Assembly: GCA_002504525.1 (NCBI GenBank) | Contig: DATD01000026.1 | Coordinates: 42,698-106,697, forward strand | From: Methanomassiliicoccus sp. UBA345 | GTDB taxonomy: Archaea; Thermoplasmatota; Thermoplasmata; Methanomassiliicoccales; Methanomassiliicoccaceae | DNA: 64,000 bases | Direction of reading: 5' to 3' | In this document: positions 43,381 through 52,794 of the stretch, one piece after another | Position numbering within the stretch: position 1 is the stretch's first letter | Layout: each line of letters opens with the position of its first letter | Program-made: the position numbers and the translations under genes | Notes under the pieces: model-generated | Databases searched by the model: none | The model's input: the letters and a program-made list of their open reading frames with translations, nothing else | Told to the model about the DNA's origin: nothing

Positions 43381-44244
43381 TTACCGGTTCGAGAGCAGCT
43401 TCCTCGACACCACCACGCTCGCGCCCATGAGCAAGATGGCCACGGCCAGCAGGCCGAGGACATCGAAGGCCAGACTATGTATCGGGATGGTGTCGATGAA
43501 GGCGAACTGCCGCATCGCATCGGCCGCCCAGGTCAAGGGATTGTAATCCGCCACCGCCCTGAGCCAGTCCGGCATCATGGCGGTAGGGAACAGCGCCGCG
43601 GAGGCGAACATCAGCGGCAGGTTGAGCAGGTTGATCACTCCGAACAGGGTCTCCTGGTTCTCCACCGCCAGGGCGATGGTGGTGAACAGCGAGGCAAAGG
43701 CCGTCGACAGTAGGAACAGCACGGCGAACATGCCCGCCAGGTCAACGATGCCAAAGCCTTCCTTCAGGGTAAGCCCGGTGAGGCCGGGAATATACTGGAA
43801 GGCGAGGGCGATGGCCAGCACGATGCTCACCTGAATGGTTGACCGTACGACCGTGGCCAGTATGCGGGAGATCGGCACCACCCCCCGCGGGATCGGTGCC
43901 ACCTTGAGCTTGTTGAGGAACCCGAACCGGCGGTCCCACACGATGCTCATGCCTGAGAACATGCAGGTGAACAGCGCGTTCACCGCCAGCATTCCGATGG
44001 CCATGAACGAGAAGTAGTCCGGCGCTCCGGAGAAGAACATGGGCACCGTCTGGGGAGGCAGCAAAGCCCCGATGTTGAAAGCCTGGCCGAACAGGCCCAG
44101 CCACACGATCGGCTGGATCAAGGTCATGAATATCTGGATCTTCACCCGGTACCAGTGCTTCAGCTCCCTGGCGGTCAAGGCCCAGGTCTCGCGGAGCAGC
44201 CTACCGCCTCCTCTTCGATGCGCGAGCGGCCGCCGCCCTGTCAA
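43381..44244 (-). CDS. ABC-2 type exporter permease (DrrB-like)
   Basis: About 270-287 residues with six membrane helices and the ABC-2 motif region (NPLTWAADAMRQFAFID) near the end, typical of drug or lipid exporters. The start is uncertain: TTG 44244 overlaps the ATPase gene, while CTG 44199 lies seven bases after an AGGAGG (44207-44212), and TTG 44178 is another option. Third gene of the padR-ATPase-permease operon. Confidence 0.8.
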   Translation of the reverse strand: MTGRRPLAHRRGGGRLLRETWALTARELKHWYRVKIQIFMTLIQPIVWLGLFGQAFNIGALLPPQTVPMFFSGAPDYFSFMAIGMLAVNALFTCMFSGMSIVWDRRFGFLNKLKVAPIPRGVVPISRILATVVRSTIQVSIVLAIALAFQYIPGLTGLTLKEGFGIVDLAGMFAVLFLLSTAFASLFTTIALAVENQETLFGVINLLNLPLMFASAALFPTAMMPDWLRAVADYNPLTWAADAMRQFAFIDTIPIHSLAFDVLGLLAVAILLMGASVVVSRKLLSNR

Positions 44245-45199
44245 AGCCCCCGCTCTGCTCGGCGTCCCTCATCGACCTCCCGGTGTACTCCAGGAACGCC
44301 TGGTCCAGGCTTGGTCGGCTCAGGGAGACGCTGGTCACGTTTCCGCCCTGGCTGCTCACTGCCTGCAGCACCTTAGGGATGGAGCCCTCTCCCTTCACCG
44401 CCTTGATGCGGTAGGCCATGTCCTCCCGCTTCACGTCCAGGACGCCGTCTGCCTGGCGGATGGCCTCCGAGAAGTCGGCGGTGCCATCCACGATCAGATC
44501 GATGACATCGCCGCCCACCGATCTCTTGAGGGCGGTCGGGGTGTCGAGGGCCACTATCTTTCCTCGGTCGATGATGGCGATCCGGTCGCACAGCCCGTCC
44601 GCCTCCTCGAGGTAGTGGGTGGTGAGGAACACGGTGATGTTGTGCTTGGCCTTCAGATCCTTGATGTAATCCCAGATGGCCACCCTGGTCTGTATGTCCA
44701 AGCCCAGCGTGGGCTCGTCGAGGAACAGGATGCGGGGATGGTGGATGAGCCCCTCGGCGAGCTCCAGCCGCTTCCTCATTCCCCCAGAGTAGGTCTTGAC
44801 CCGCCGGTCCGCGGCCTCTTCCAGATTGACCACGTGGAGCAAGTCCTCGATATCCCGCTTGGCCCTGTCCCTGTCCACACCATACAGGTCGGCCTGGAGG
44901 TACATGTTCTCCCTGCCAGAGAGCTCGTCGTCCACGGTCAGGTCCTGGGGGACCAGCCCGATGACCTTTCGCACCTCGTCCTGCTGGTGGGCCAGGTCGA
45001 ACCCGGCCACGATCGCCTTGCCGCTGGTCGGCTTGAGCAGGGTGGTGAGCATGTTGATTGTGGTGGACTTGCCGGCCCCGTTGGGTCCAAGGAACCCGAA
45101 GACCTCGCCCTCATCCACTGTGAAGGAGATGTTGTCCACGGCGAGGACGTCCTCACTGAACCTCTTCACGAGGTTCTCGACCGCTACTATGGCACTCAT
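44201..45199 (-). CDS. ABC transporter ATPase (DrrA-like)
   Basis: 332 residues. Walker A GPNGAGKSTTINML, signature TYSGGMRKRLELAEGL, Walker B ILFLDEPTLGLD and switch H in FLTTHYLEEAD are all intact; a C-terminal DUF4162-type tail follows, as in DrrA. Together with the permease it exports a hydrophobic compound. Overlaps the PadR gene stop by four bases (ATGA). TAG stop. Confidence 0.88.
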   Translation of the reverse strand: MSAIVAVENLVKRFSEDVLAVDNISFTVDEGEVFGFLGPNGAGKSTTINMLTTLLKPTSGKAIVAGFDLAHQQDEVRKVIGLVPQDLTVDDELSGRENMYLQADLYGVDRDRAKRDIEDLLHVVNLEEAADRRVKTYSGGMRKRLELAEGLIHHPRILFLDEPTLGLDIQTRVAIWDYIKDLKAKHNITVFLTTHYLEEADGLCDRIAIIDRGKIVALDTPTALKRSVGGDVIDLIVDGTADFSEAIRQADGVLDVKREDMAYRIKAVKGEGSIPKVLQAVSSQGGNVTSVSLSRPSLDQAFLEYTGRSMRDAEQSGGFDRAAAARASKRRR

Positions 45200-45762
45200 T
45201 TCTTTCCGACCTCTCTATCAGACAGGACATCATGGCGATCCTGCAGCCGCTTCAGCTCCTCGTCTATCTTCGCCACATGGGAGCAGATGTGGTCTCTCGC
45301 CCTCAGCAGGTGGCGGGTCCTGGCGCCCTCATCCAGGTCGCCGCCTTCGAATATTTGGTCGAATGATGATGGCTCGAAGTCAGGCGCTTCGGTGGACCGC
45401 CTGTCGTCCATGGTAAGCAGCTCGGCCCCTGACCGACTGATGAAATCAAGGTACCGGGTAATGAACCTCAGGTCCTTGGGGCTTCTGCGAAGGGAGCCGA
45501 TGACCCATCCTGCCCCCTCGGGGGACAGGGTGTAGTAGTCTATGCCCTCTCGGTCCTCTGATATTACCAGACCATGCTCGCATAATCGCCTGAGGGCAGG
45601 GTAGATCGACCCCGTCTGAGGGGTCCAGAACTCCCCGAACTCGTCCCGCAACGCCTTGAGGACCTCGTAACCGTACATGGGGCGCTTCTTCAGCAGGATG
45701 AGCATGGAGAACTGCATGGGACTGATCCTGTTGCCTTTGAACTCATAACCTCTACCAAACAT
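45196..45762 (-). CDS. PadR-family transcription regulator
   Basis: 188 residues. The winged helix is MQFSMLILLKKRPMYGYEVLKAL...GSIYPALRRLCEHGLV, with the wing tip DREGIDYYTLSPEG; a long helical C-terminal part follows for dimerisation. PadR proteins repress exporters and are released by their ligands. It is the first gene of the exporter operon and two matching dyads lie in its promoter, so self-repression is likely. ATG 45762 has GGAG eight bases upstream. Confidence 0.85.
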   Translation of the reverse strand: MFGRGYEFKGNRISPMQFSMLILLKKRPMYGYEVLKALRDEFGEFWTPQTGSIYPALRRLCEHGLVISEDREGIDYYTLSPEGAGWVIGSLRRSPKDLRFITRYLDFISRSGAELLTMDDRRSTEAPDFEPSSFDQIFEGGDLDEGARTRHLLRARDHICSHVAKIDEELKRLQDRHDVLSDREVGKK

Positions 45763-45802
45763 CTTTATGCTCCTGGCTAGGCATTGATGCTTCGGTCACT
45801 AG

Positions 45803-45829
45803 GTAGCGAGCTACTTGCTAGCCGGCTAC
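45803..45829. promoter_or_regulatory. two operator-like dyads of the PadR operon
   Basis: GTAGCGAGCTAC (45803-45814) is a perfect dyad; CTAGCCGGCTAC (45818-45829) is a one-mismatch copy, centre-to-centre 15 bases. They sit between the TATA box and the predicted transcript start. Confidence 0.5.
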
Positions 45830-45837
45830 TATATAGT
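45828..45837 (-). promoter_or_regulatory. TATA box of the PadR/ABC operon
   Basis: ACTATATAGT on the minus strand, 66 bases before ATG 45762 and touching the second dyad. Confidence 0.5.
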
Positions 45838-46014
45838 CTTTCCTGGCCAGCCGGACATGCTTCCATTGTCCAGGACCCCTTGGCCCTCCGCCCCGAACAT
45901 TGACGATAGGCCCAGCCGGTCTGGGTTCGCAAGGAGAGACCGACTAGGATAATGTTGGTTTAGGCCTAATAACATTTATCACCGAACACCCTATTTGCCA
46001 GCGGGGTCATTGAT

Positions 46015-46947
46015 ATGAGGCTCTGGCAGTTCGGAAGGTTGAACGGGAACAGCATCAGGATCGACCAGGAGATCGGAGAACCCCTTGGATTGGTGAATGG
46101 AAGCCAGGTGTTCTCCACCATGTTCCGCTACGACGGAAAGGGGACCTCCTCCCATGAGATAGTCCTCTCCACCTTCGGACCGGAGAACTACCGCCTCCTG
46201 TACGATCTGACCATCTACATGATCGACCGCCCGGGCGCGTGCGCCCAGGCATCGAAGTTCCTTGCCGACCGCAACGTGGACATCCTGAACTCCGACTCTC
46301 TCAGCATGATCTCCGGCGTGGCCATGGTGTGGAAGATGCTGGTCGACCTCTCATACTTCGGAGAGCCGGACGACCTCATAGCCGAGTTCAGCTCGACCAA
46401 GAGGAACTCGCCCTCCTCCCTGGACAAGATCGACTCCATGAAGCTGAGCGAATCACACATCGCCGACCGGTTCAGCAAGGGATCGACCTCAGGCTCGAAG
46501 AGCGTCAAGACCAAGATGATCAAGCGCAGGAACCGCACCCCGTCGCAGATAAGGAAGAACGAGTTCGCCATCCCGGAGGAGTTCATGGCCGAGCTGGGGG
46601 ACGTCAAGGACGGCCAGCCGTTCATGATGGTCGGGGACCTCAACTCATACGTGCTGAGCGTCACCATGCTCGACCCGGACGTCAGGCTGATCTCCGCTCA
46701 CATGACGGTGCCGGACAAGCCGGGGGCGATAAACCAGGTCGCCGAGGCTATGGCGCGTTCCAACGTCAACCTGCTGATGCTCCACACCAAGGTGCTGAAC
46801 TACTACGAGAGCATGTCCCTGGACATCGTGGCCGATGTAAGCCAGTGCTCAGTCCCCATGGACGAGCTGCGGGCCAGGGTGGAGGTCGCGCTGTCGTCGT
46901 TCAAGGCACATTCCGAGGTCGGGCCGTTCAAGCCGATCGTTCTCTGA
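46015..46947 (+). CDS. protein with two ACT domains
   Basis: 310 residues. Two ACT-type folds are seen: YDLTIYMIDRPGACAQASKFLADRNVDIL (about 62-90) and ISAHMTVPDKPGAINQVAEAMARSNVNLL (about 230-258). A charged, disordered linker rich in S/K/R joins them. ACT domains bind amino acids, so this may be a sensor or allosteric partner. A TAATAACATTTAT promoter lies about 40 bases before ATG 46015. It precedes acsB but a new promoter separates them. Confidence 0.75.
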   Translation: MRLWQFGRLNGNSIRIDQEIGEPLGLVNGSQVFSTMFRYDGKGTSSHEIVLSTFGPENYRLLYDLTIYMIDRPGACAQASKFLADRNVDILNSDSLSMISGVAMVWKMLVDLSYFGEPDDLIAEFSSTKRNSPSSLDKIDSMKLSESHIADRFSKGSTSGSKSVKTKMIKRRNRTPSQIRKNEFAIPEEFMAELGDVKDGQPFMMVGDLNSYVLSVTMLDPDVRLISAHMTVPDKPGAINQVAEAMARSNVNLLMLHTKVLNYYESMSLDIVADVSQCSVPMDELRARVEVALSSFKAHSEVGPFKPIVL

Positions 46948-46987
46948 GCGACGGCATCTTCGGCGCCTGCCATCGGTTGGCACGTTG

Positions 46988-46995
46988 GATATATC
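46988..46995 (+). promoter_or_regulatory. TATA box of the acs operon
   Basis: GATATATC, predicting transcription from about 47017 and a leader of about 55 bases. Confidence 0.5.
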
Positions 46996-47072
46996 TATGT
47001 CAGTGCCATTAGAGCGGATGCGCTGCCCCCCGGAGGGACGGCGCGATGCTGTGAATTTCATGGAGGGGTACA

Positions 47073-49217
47073 TTGATCTCCGGTAGAGCGAGCGCTGAGC
47101 AGGTCTTCGAGATGGGAATCAGGGGAGCGAAGGCGGCCCTGCAACTTGCCGAGAGCTCGCTGATCGACGCGATCGCCAAGCACGGCGAGGACCACGCGGT
47201 CGAATATCCTGAGACCGCTTACGAGCTTCCCGCCGTGTATGCGTGGGACGGCCGGGAGGTCCATCGGCTCGGGGACATCCGGCCCCTGCTGGACGATTAC
47301 TCGTCCCGCCTGCGAGGCGAGCCCACGGTGGAGAACGCGCTCGCCGCGGGCGAGGCGACGATGATCGCTGCTGAGGTCATAGAAGCGCTTCGCTACGCAG
47401 AGGACGTGCATCCGTACGAAGGGACCGGATACAGCGGCTTCATACCGGACAAGTTGCTGCGCGAGCTCGGAGTGGCGTTGGTGGACGACACCATCCCGGG
47501 CGTCGCCGTGCTGGTCGGAAAGGCCCCGGAACCGTCGCAGCTGGTAAGCATCGTGAGGGACCTGCAGTCCAAGGGCATGCTCATCATCGCCACCTACGAT
47601 ACGATCGATCAGCTTAGGGACGCCGACATCAAGATGGGGCTCGGCATGATGCTCTATCCCGTCGGAACGGGAACGCAGATCGTCCATGCGCTCAACTTCG
47701 CCATTCGCGGGGCGCTTTCCTTCGGCGGAGTGCAACGCGGCGACCGCGAGACGCTGCGTGCCTACCTAGCCAAGCGCCCGAAGACGTTCGTGCTGCAGTT
47801 CGGGCCGCTCGATGACATAATGGTCGGGGCCGGGCTCGCGGCAATCTTCAACGGCGCTCCGCTGCTGACCGACCAGAACGTGGACGAAGTTCCCGGTGCG
47901 TTGGTCAGCGTCTCGCCAGAGAAGATGGTCCAGACCGCCATCGAGCTCAGGGACATACGCGTCAAGCTCGCCCCGGTGGACATACCGGTCGCCTACGGGC
48001 CAGCGTTCGAAGGAGAGACCGTCAGGAGGCCGGACACCTACGTTGAAGCGGGCGGCGCGGCCAAGACGCCTTCCTTCGAACTGCTGCGGCTGCGGCCGGA
48101 GGACGAGGTCGAGGACGGACGCATATCGCTCATCGGCAGGGACGTGGACGAGATGGATGAAGGCTCATCCACCGCGCTTGCGATCATCGTCGACGTGTAC
48201 GGCAAGAAGATGGAGGAGGACTTCGAGGGCGTTCTCGAACGGCGAATCCATCAGTTCGTGAACTACGCCGAGGGCGCGTGGCATACGGGCCAGAGGAACC
48301 TGAACTGGGTTCGCCTGAGCCGCTCATCGGTGAATGCCGGCTTGAGGTTCAAACATTTCGGGAACATCCTCATCACCAAGCTCAAGGAGGAGTTCGGAGG
48401 CCTGGTGTCTCGCATCCAGGTCACCATCGTCACTGACGAGGATGAGGTCCTAAAGCGGCTGCCCGAGGCGATGGAGGCGTACGGGAGAAGGGACGCCCGG
48501 CTGGCCGGGTTGACGGACGAGAGTGTGGACATCTGGTATACATGTTCTTTATGTATGAGCTTCGCCCCGGACCACATATGCGTCATAACGCCGGAGCGCA
48601 TGGGCTTGTGCGGGGCCATCAACTGGCTTGACGCACGAGCCTCGAAGGAGATCGCTCCCAGGGGGCCGAACCAGCCCATCGATAAGGGAGAATGCATCGA
48701 TCTCATCAAAGGGCAGTTCGCTGGCGTCAACGAGGTCGTGTACGAGGCGTCGCATCACAAGATTGAACGGTTCAACGCCTACTCGCTGATGGAGGATCCC
48801 ATGACCTCCTGCGGCTGCTTCGAGGTGATCGTCGCGATGGCGCCGGACATGCAGTCCGTCGTGGTGGTCAACCGCGAGTACCCGGGCATGATACCACTGG
48901 GCATGAAGTTCTCATCCCTGGCCGGCTCGGTGGGCGGCGGCAGGCAAACGCCAGGTTTCATCGGCGCCGGGAGAAAGTATATAACGAGCAGAAAATTCAT
49001 CTCTGCTGACGGCGGGCTCCTTCGCATCTCCTGGATGCCCAAGGAGCTCAAGGAGAACATGCGCGAGGCCTTGGAAGCAAGGGCTCGAGAGCTGGGCGAG
49101 CCGGACTTCGTGGACAAGATCGCCGACGAGACGGTCACCACCGACGCCGAAGGGCTGATGGAATGGATGGCCAAGGTCGACCACCCCGCACTGCGCATGC
49201 CGCCCCTGTTGTCTTGA
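47073..49217 (+). CDS. acsB: acetyl-CoA synthase, bacterial type
   Basis: 714 residues, against ~730 in acetogens and ~460-500 for archaeal CdhC that lack the N-terminal part. Cluster ligands: C491, C494, C503, C513 for the [4Fe-4S] and C494, C580, C582 for the Ni-Ni site. These differ from remembered Moorella numbers (506, 509, 518, 528, 595, 597) by a constant 15, strong support for an intact A-cluster. It joins methyl, CO and CoA into acetyl-CoA. Starts with TTG 47073 after GGAGGGG. Followed by acsD and acsC; no CODH gene is in the window. Confidence 0.92.
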   Translation: MISGRASAEQVFEMGIRGAKAALQLAESSLIDAIAKHGEDHAVEYPETAYELPAVYAWDGREVHRLGDIRPLLDDYSSRLRGEPTVENALAAGEATMIAAEVIEALRYAEDVHPYEGTGYSGFIPDKLLRELGVALVDDTIPGVAVLVGKAPEPSQLVSIVRDLQSKGMLIIATYDTIDQLRDADIKMGLGMMLYPVGTGTQIVHALNFAIRGALSFGGVQRGDRETLRAYLAKRPKTFVLQFGPLDDIMVGAGLAAIFNGAPLLTDQNVDEVPGALVSVSPEKMVQTAIELRDIRVKLAPVDIPVAYGPAFEGETVRRPDTYVEAGGAAKTPSFELLRLRPEDEVEDGRISLIGRDVDEMDEGSSTALAIIVDVYGKKMEEDFEGVLERRIHQFVNYAEGAWHTGQRNLNWVRLSRSSVNAGLRFKHFGNILITKLKEEFGGLVSRIQVTIVTDEDEVLKRLPEAMEAYGRRDARLAGLTDESVDIWYTCSLCMSFAPDHICVITPERMGLCGAINWLDARASKEIAPRGPNQPIDKGECIDLIKGQFAGVNEVVYEASHHKIERFNAYSLMEDPMTSCGCFEVIVAMAPDMQSVVVVNREYPGMIPLGMKFSSLAGSVGGGRQTPGFIGAGRKYITSRKFISADGGLLRISWMPKELKENMREALEARARELGEPDFVDKIADETVTTDAEGLMEWMAKVDHPALRMPPLLS

Positions 49218-49222
49218 GAGGA

Positions 49223-50176
49223 ATGAAGATGGTTGATGTTCCCGTACCCAAGGAGAAGTGGTCAGGCAAGATCGGAACGGTAGCCGTGGGCAGTTCGCCC
49301 GCGGAGGGTGGCAGCCGCTCGTCCCGGCTCATGCTGGGCGGCGAGAACGGGATGCCATTCCTGTCCTACGAAGGCCTTGGTCAGAGACAACGCCTGGCCG
49401 GGGAGGTCCTCGACTCGATCGATGGCACCCCGGAAATGAGCATCGCGCTGTTCGGCGATGCTGTCAACGATCCGGTGGCGTGGGCCCTGAGATGGAAGGA
49501 GCTGGGTGCGGACATAATATGCCTGAAGCTGCGCTCTCTCGATCCCGAAGGAAAGAACGCTTCGATCGAGGATGCGGTGCAGACCGTCCTCGATGTCCTG
49601 AAGGCGGTCGATCTTCCTCTCATCGTTTACGGCTGCGGCAACCAGGAGAAGGACGCTCATGCCATGGAAGCGGTGAGCAACGCCTGCGCCGGCGAGAGGG
49701 TGCTGCTGGCGAACGCCGAGGAGAACGCCTACAAGAGCATCTCGGCCGCCGCCACCGCCAACGGGCACGGGCTCATAGCGTTCTCCAATCTGGACGTTAA
49801 CCTGGCAAAGCAGATGAACATCCTGCTGGCCGATTTCGGGACCAAGCTGGACAACGTGGTCATGGACCCGCTCATGGCCGCCCTGGGAATGGGGCTCGAG
49901 TACTCGTACTCCGTGAACGAGCGCATCCGCCTCGCCGGGTTGATGGGCGACCGCATGCTGCAGACGCCGATGTGCTGCGACCTGACCTCGTCATGGGAGA
50001 CGAGAGAGGCGACCGAAGAGAACGAGGCCTGGGGCGATGCGACGGAGAGGGGAGCGTGGTGGGAGGCGACGACCGGTCTGGCCGCGCTGGTCTCGGGCGC
50101 CGACCTTCTGATCGTTCGTCACCCGCGCAGCCTGGAGATACTGCAGGACGCGATCGCCGAGCTCAGGGGTGAGTAA
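49223..50176 (+). CDS. acsD: corrinoid iron-sulfur protein small subunit
   Basis: About 317 residues, the size of bacterial AcsD rather than the longer archaeal CdhD. Blocks PLIVYGCGNQEKDAHAMEAVSNAC and VVMDPLMAALGMGLEYSYSVNERIR are characteristic of the TIM-barrel subunit that, with AcsC, presents the corrinoid to methyl donors and to ACS. ATG 49223 lies six bases after the acsB stop; ATG 49229 has better spacing from GAGAGG. Overlaps the region of the next start. Confidence 0.88.
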   Translation: MKMVDVPVPKEKWSGKIGTVAVGSSPAEGGSRSSRLMLGGENGMPFLSYEGLGQRQRLAGEVLDSIDGTPEMSIALFGDAVNDPVAWALRWKELGADIICLKLRSLDPEGKNASIEDAVQTVLDVLKAVDLPLIVYGCGNQEKDAHAMEAVSNACAGERVLLANAEENAYKSISAAATANGHGLIAFSNLDVNLAKQMNILLADFGTKLDNVVMDPLMAALGMGLEYSYSVNERIRLAGLMGDRMLQTPMCCDLTSSWETREATEENEAWGDATERGAWWEATTGLAALVSGADLLIVRHPRSLEILQDAIAELRGE

Positions 50177-50177
50177 G

Positions 50178-51503
50178 ATGGCCACCGCTATAGAGATCTT
50201 CAAGCACCTGCCCAAGAAGAACTGCGGCAAGTGCAACTTCCCCACCTGCCTGGCATTCGCGATGCAGCTTGCGAACCAGAAGGTGAAGCTGTCCGACTGC
50301 CCGTTCGTCAGCGAAGAGGCGAAGGCCAAGCTGGAGGCGTCCTCCGCCCCGCCCATTCGGCTCATCACGATCGGCGACGGCCCGAAAAAGATCGAGCTGG
50401 GCGACGAGACCGAGCTGTACCGGCATGAGAAGAAGTTCTTCCATCCCACCCGCTACGCCATCGTCATCTCGGACCTTGCTACCGACGACGAGGCCGAGGC
50501 GAAGCTTCAGAGGGCCCGCGACCTAGTGTTCGACAGGGTGGGCCAGACGCTCGCCCTGGACATGCTGGCGGTCAGGAACGACTCGAACGATCCGGCCAAG
50601 TTCGCGGCCATGGCCTCCCGTGTTTCGAGGTCGGGCCTTCCCATGGCGCTTATGGCCGACCGGCCGGAGGCGTTCCGCCAGGCGGTCGCCGATGCCCATC
50701 TGGCGAGACCGCTGCTGTACGCCGCCACCGCCTCCAACGTCGGCGAGATGGCCGCCGCCGCGAAGGAGCTGAAGTGCCCGCTGGTGCTGAGATCTGACGA
50801 TCTGAATGCTCTGGCCGACATGGTCGAGACAGCCAAGAAAGCCGGAGCGGAGGACCTGATGCTCGATCTTGCGCCTGCAAGGGCGAAGGACGTGGTGGAA
50901 AAGAACACCATCGTGCGGAAGAACGCCGTCAAGAAGACCTTCCGCGGACTGGGCTACCCGATCGTGCTGAACGCCTGCGGCGATGAGCGCGCGGTGCTCA
51001 AGGCCATGCTTTCGACCATGAAGTATGGCGGCATCGTGCTGCTCGACGACCTCGATCCCGCGCACGCGCTGCCGCTGTTCGTCTTGAGGCAGAACATCTA
51101 CACCGATCCGCAGGTGCCGATCCAGGTGAAGCCGGGCCTGTATCCAGTCAACGACCCCGGACCGGACGCTCCGGTGCTGTTCACCACCAACTTCTCCCTG
51201 ACGTACTTCACGGTGATGGCCGACATCGACAAGGCCAAGGTCCCGGCGTGGCTGCTGGTGGTCGACACCGAAGGGCTGTCGGTCCTGACCGCGTTCTCGG
51301 CCGGCAAGCTGTCGGCTGAAAGCGTGGTCGAGGCGCTCGATGAGACGTCGGCGAAGGAGAAGAGCGGCAAGGGCGTTCTGATCATCCCGGGCATGCTGTC
51401 CCGCATGTCCGGAAAGCTGCAGGAGCTCAGCGGCCTGAAGGTCGTGGTCGGACCGAGGGAATCGTCCGGCATACCCAAGATGCTCAAGAGCGGCCAGGTC
51501 TAG
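50178..51503 (+). CDS. acsC: corrinoid iron-sulfur protein large subunit
   Basis: 441 residues. The N-terminal [4Fe-4S] site is NCGKCNFPTC...LSDC (about residues 16-42), followed by a TIM barrel and the C-terminal corrinoid-binding domain starting near FTTNFSLTYFTVMADID. It carries the methyl-cobamide that delivers the methyl group to AcsB. ATG 50178 has GGGGTGA close upstream; an in-frame GTG at 50169 overlaps acsD. TAG stop. Length matches bacterial AcsC. Confidence 0.9.
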   Translation: MATAIEIFKHLPKKNCGKCNFPTCLAFAMQLANQKVKLSDCPFVSEEAKAKLEASSAPPIRLITIGDGPKKIELGDETELYRHEKKFFHPTRYAIVISDLATDDEAEAKLQRARDLVFDRVGQTLALDMLAVRNDSNDPAKFAAMASRVSRSGLPMALMADRPEAFRQAVADAHLARPLLYAATASNVGEMAAAAKELKCPLVLRSDDLNALADMVETAKKAGAEDLMLDLAPARAKDVVEKNTIVRKNAVKKTFRGLGYPIVLNACGDERAVLKAMLSTMKYGGIVLLDDLDPAHALPLFVLRQNIYTDPQVPIQVKPGLYPVNDPGPDAPVLFTTNFSLTYFTVMADIDKAKVPAWLLVVDTEGLSVLTAFSAGKLSAESVVEALDETSAKEKSGKGVLIIPGMLSRMSGKLQELSGLKVVVGPRESSGIPKMLKSGQV

Positions 51504-51810
51504 GTCTGCCCTCGCATCATAGGCGGGGCTCCTTCGCAGAGGTCGTCAGAACCACGGTGAGCGCCATCATGAGGGCTCATGGGGCAGCCCAACTGGCATC
51601 GAACAGCTGAGGGAGTGCATACGAACAACGCTCATCCCGACCAATGATGTCCCATTGGCGCGGCTGATGGCTGGCATGGCGAACGGACAGTAATGTGGAA
51701 TGGGACCGGCCTCAATATCGGCTAACAGCTCGTGATGGACGCATGCCCGACGCAGGCTGGGACTTGTTCCTCATGCAGCATGGGCCAGGATCAGGGGACG
51801 ATATTCGATC
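51504..51810. other. intergenic stretch without a recognisable gene
   Basis: About 300 bases between convergent acsC and the MscS gene; only short, poorly coding frames. Confidence 0.4.
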
Positions 51811-51816
51811 AATGTG

Positions 51817-51830
51817 GAAAAATAAAAAAA
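51817..51830 (-). terminator. T-tract terminator of the MscS gene
   Basis: Minus-strand reading TTTTTTTATTTTTC, 17 bases past the stop at 51847. Confidence 0.5.
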
Positions 51831-51846
51831 GGGAAGGCGGAAGAGG

Positions 51847-52653
51847 TCACTCTTCCTGTTTGACGATGACATCCATCCGGGGGCGGGGCACGCCCAGACC
51901 TTCCCTCTGGAATGCCTCGACCACGCCCTTGCTGAGGTCCCCGTTGACCGTCCCGTAGTCCGCGTTCTTCACCCACGCCCTCAGGGTCAGTTTGACCTTG
52001 GTGTCGTCAAGACCGGTGATCGCTACCGCAGGCGCGGGGTCCTTCAGCACCAGGGGGTGGCGGGTCATGAGGTCCATGGCCACGGAGATGGCCTTGTCCA
52101 GGTCCCCGGCGTAACTGGCGCCGATCGAGACTTCGACCCTCCGGGTGGGCATGTGGCTGGTGTTGGTGATCGGGCTGCCCCACACGGTCTTGTTGGGAAG
52201 GGTGATGAACACGTTGTCACCGGTGACCATCTCCGTGGACATGATGCCGATGGCATCGATCCTACCGGAGAAGCCGTTGACGGTGATCCAGTCATCCTTC
52301 TTGAAGGGGCGGATCAATGCCAGCCACACGCCGGCAAAGAAGTTGTTCATGGTATCCTGCAGGCCGAAACCGAGCACCAGGCCGACAATGGCGGACATGG
52401 CCAGCAGGGCCGAGCCGGTCTCGAATCCCAACGCTCCGAGGAAGACCAGTATCAGGACCAGATATAGCAGGATCTTCAGCACACGGGATATGAAACCGAC
52501 CAGCAGTTCCGGAAGGTGCATCCTGGTCATCACTTTCTTCAATACGATCATCAAGACCTTGATGGCCAGGTAGCCGACCACCAAGATGAGGATGGCGATT
52601 ATCAGCTGCAACCAGCTGATGTTCAGATAGGGGATCATATCGTTCAAATCCAA
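51847..52653 (-). CDS. MscS-family mechanosensitive channel
   Basis: 268 residues: three membrane helices, the third being the pore helix (SALLAMSAIVGLVLGFGLQDTMNNFFAGVWL, here residues about 85-115), then the beta domain PFKKDDWITVNGFSGRIDAIGI and a C-terminal alpha-beta part. Opens upon membrane stretch to release solutes. Starts at TTG 52653 or ATG 52638. Confidence 0.87.
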   Translation of the reverse strand: MDLNDMIPYLNISWLQLIIAILILVVGYLAIKVLMIVLKKVMTRMHLPELLVGFISRVLKILLYLVLILVFLGALGFETGSALLAMSAIVGLVLGFGLQDTMNNFFAGVWLALIRPFKKDDWITVNGFSGRIDAIGIMSTEMVTGDNVFITLPNKTVWGSPITNTSHMPTRRVEVSIGASYAGDLDKAISVAMDLMTRHPLVLKDPAPAVAITGLDDTKVKLTLRAWVKNADYGTVNGDLSKGVVEAFQREGLGVPRPRMDVIVKQEE

Positions 52654-52794
52654 GATATCCCTCAGACGGCCGGGTAAAAAGACGGCCCTCTAAAATGATT
52701 ACCCCTTAATTATTGGAATAAAAATGCTCCAGGCGGCGGGGAGGTCGGACCGAGGGAGTCGTCCGGAATCCGCCGCCCAGGACGCTGGAGCGAG

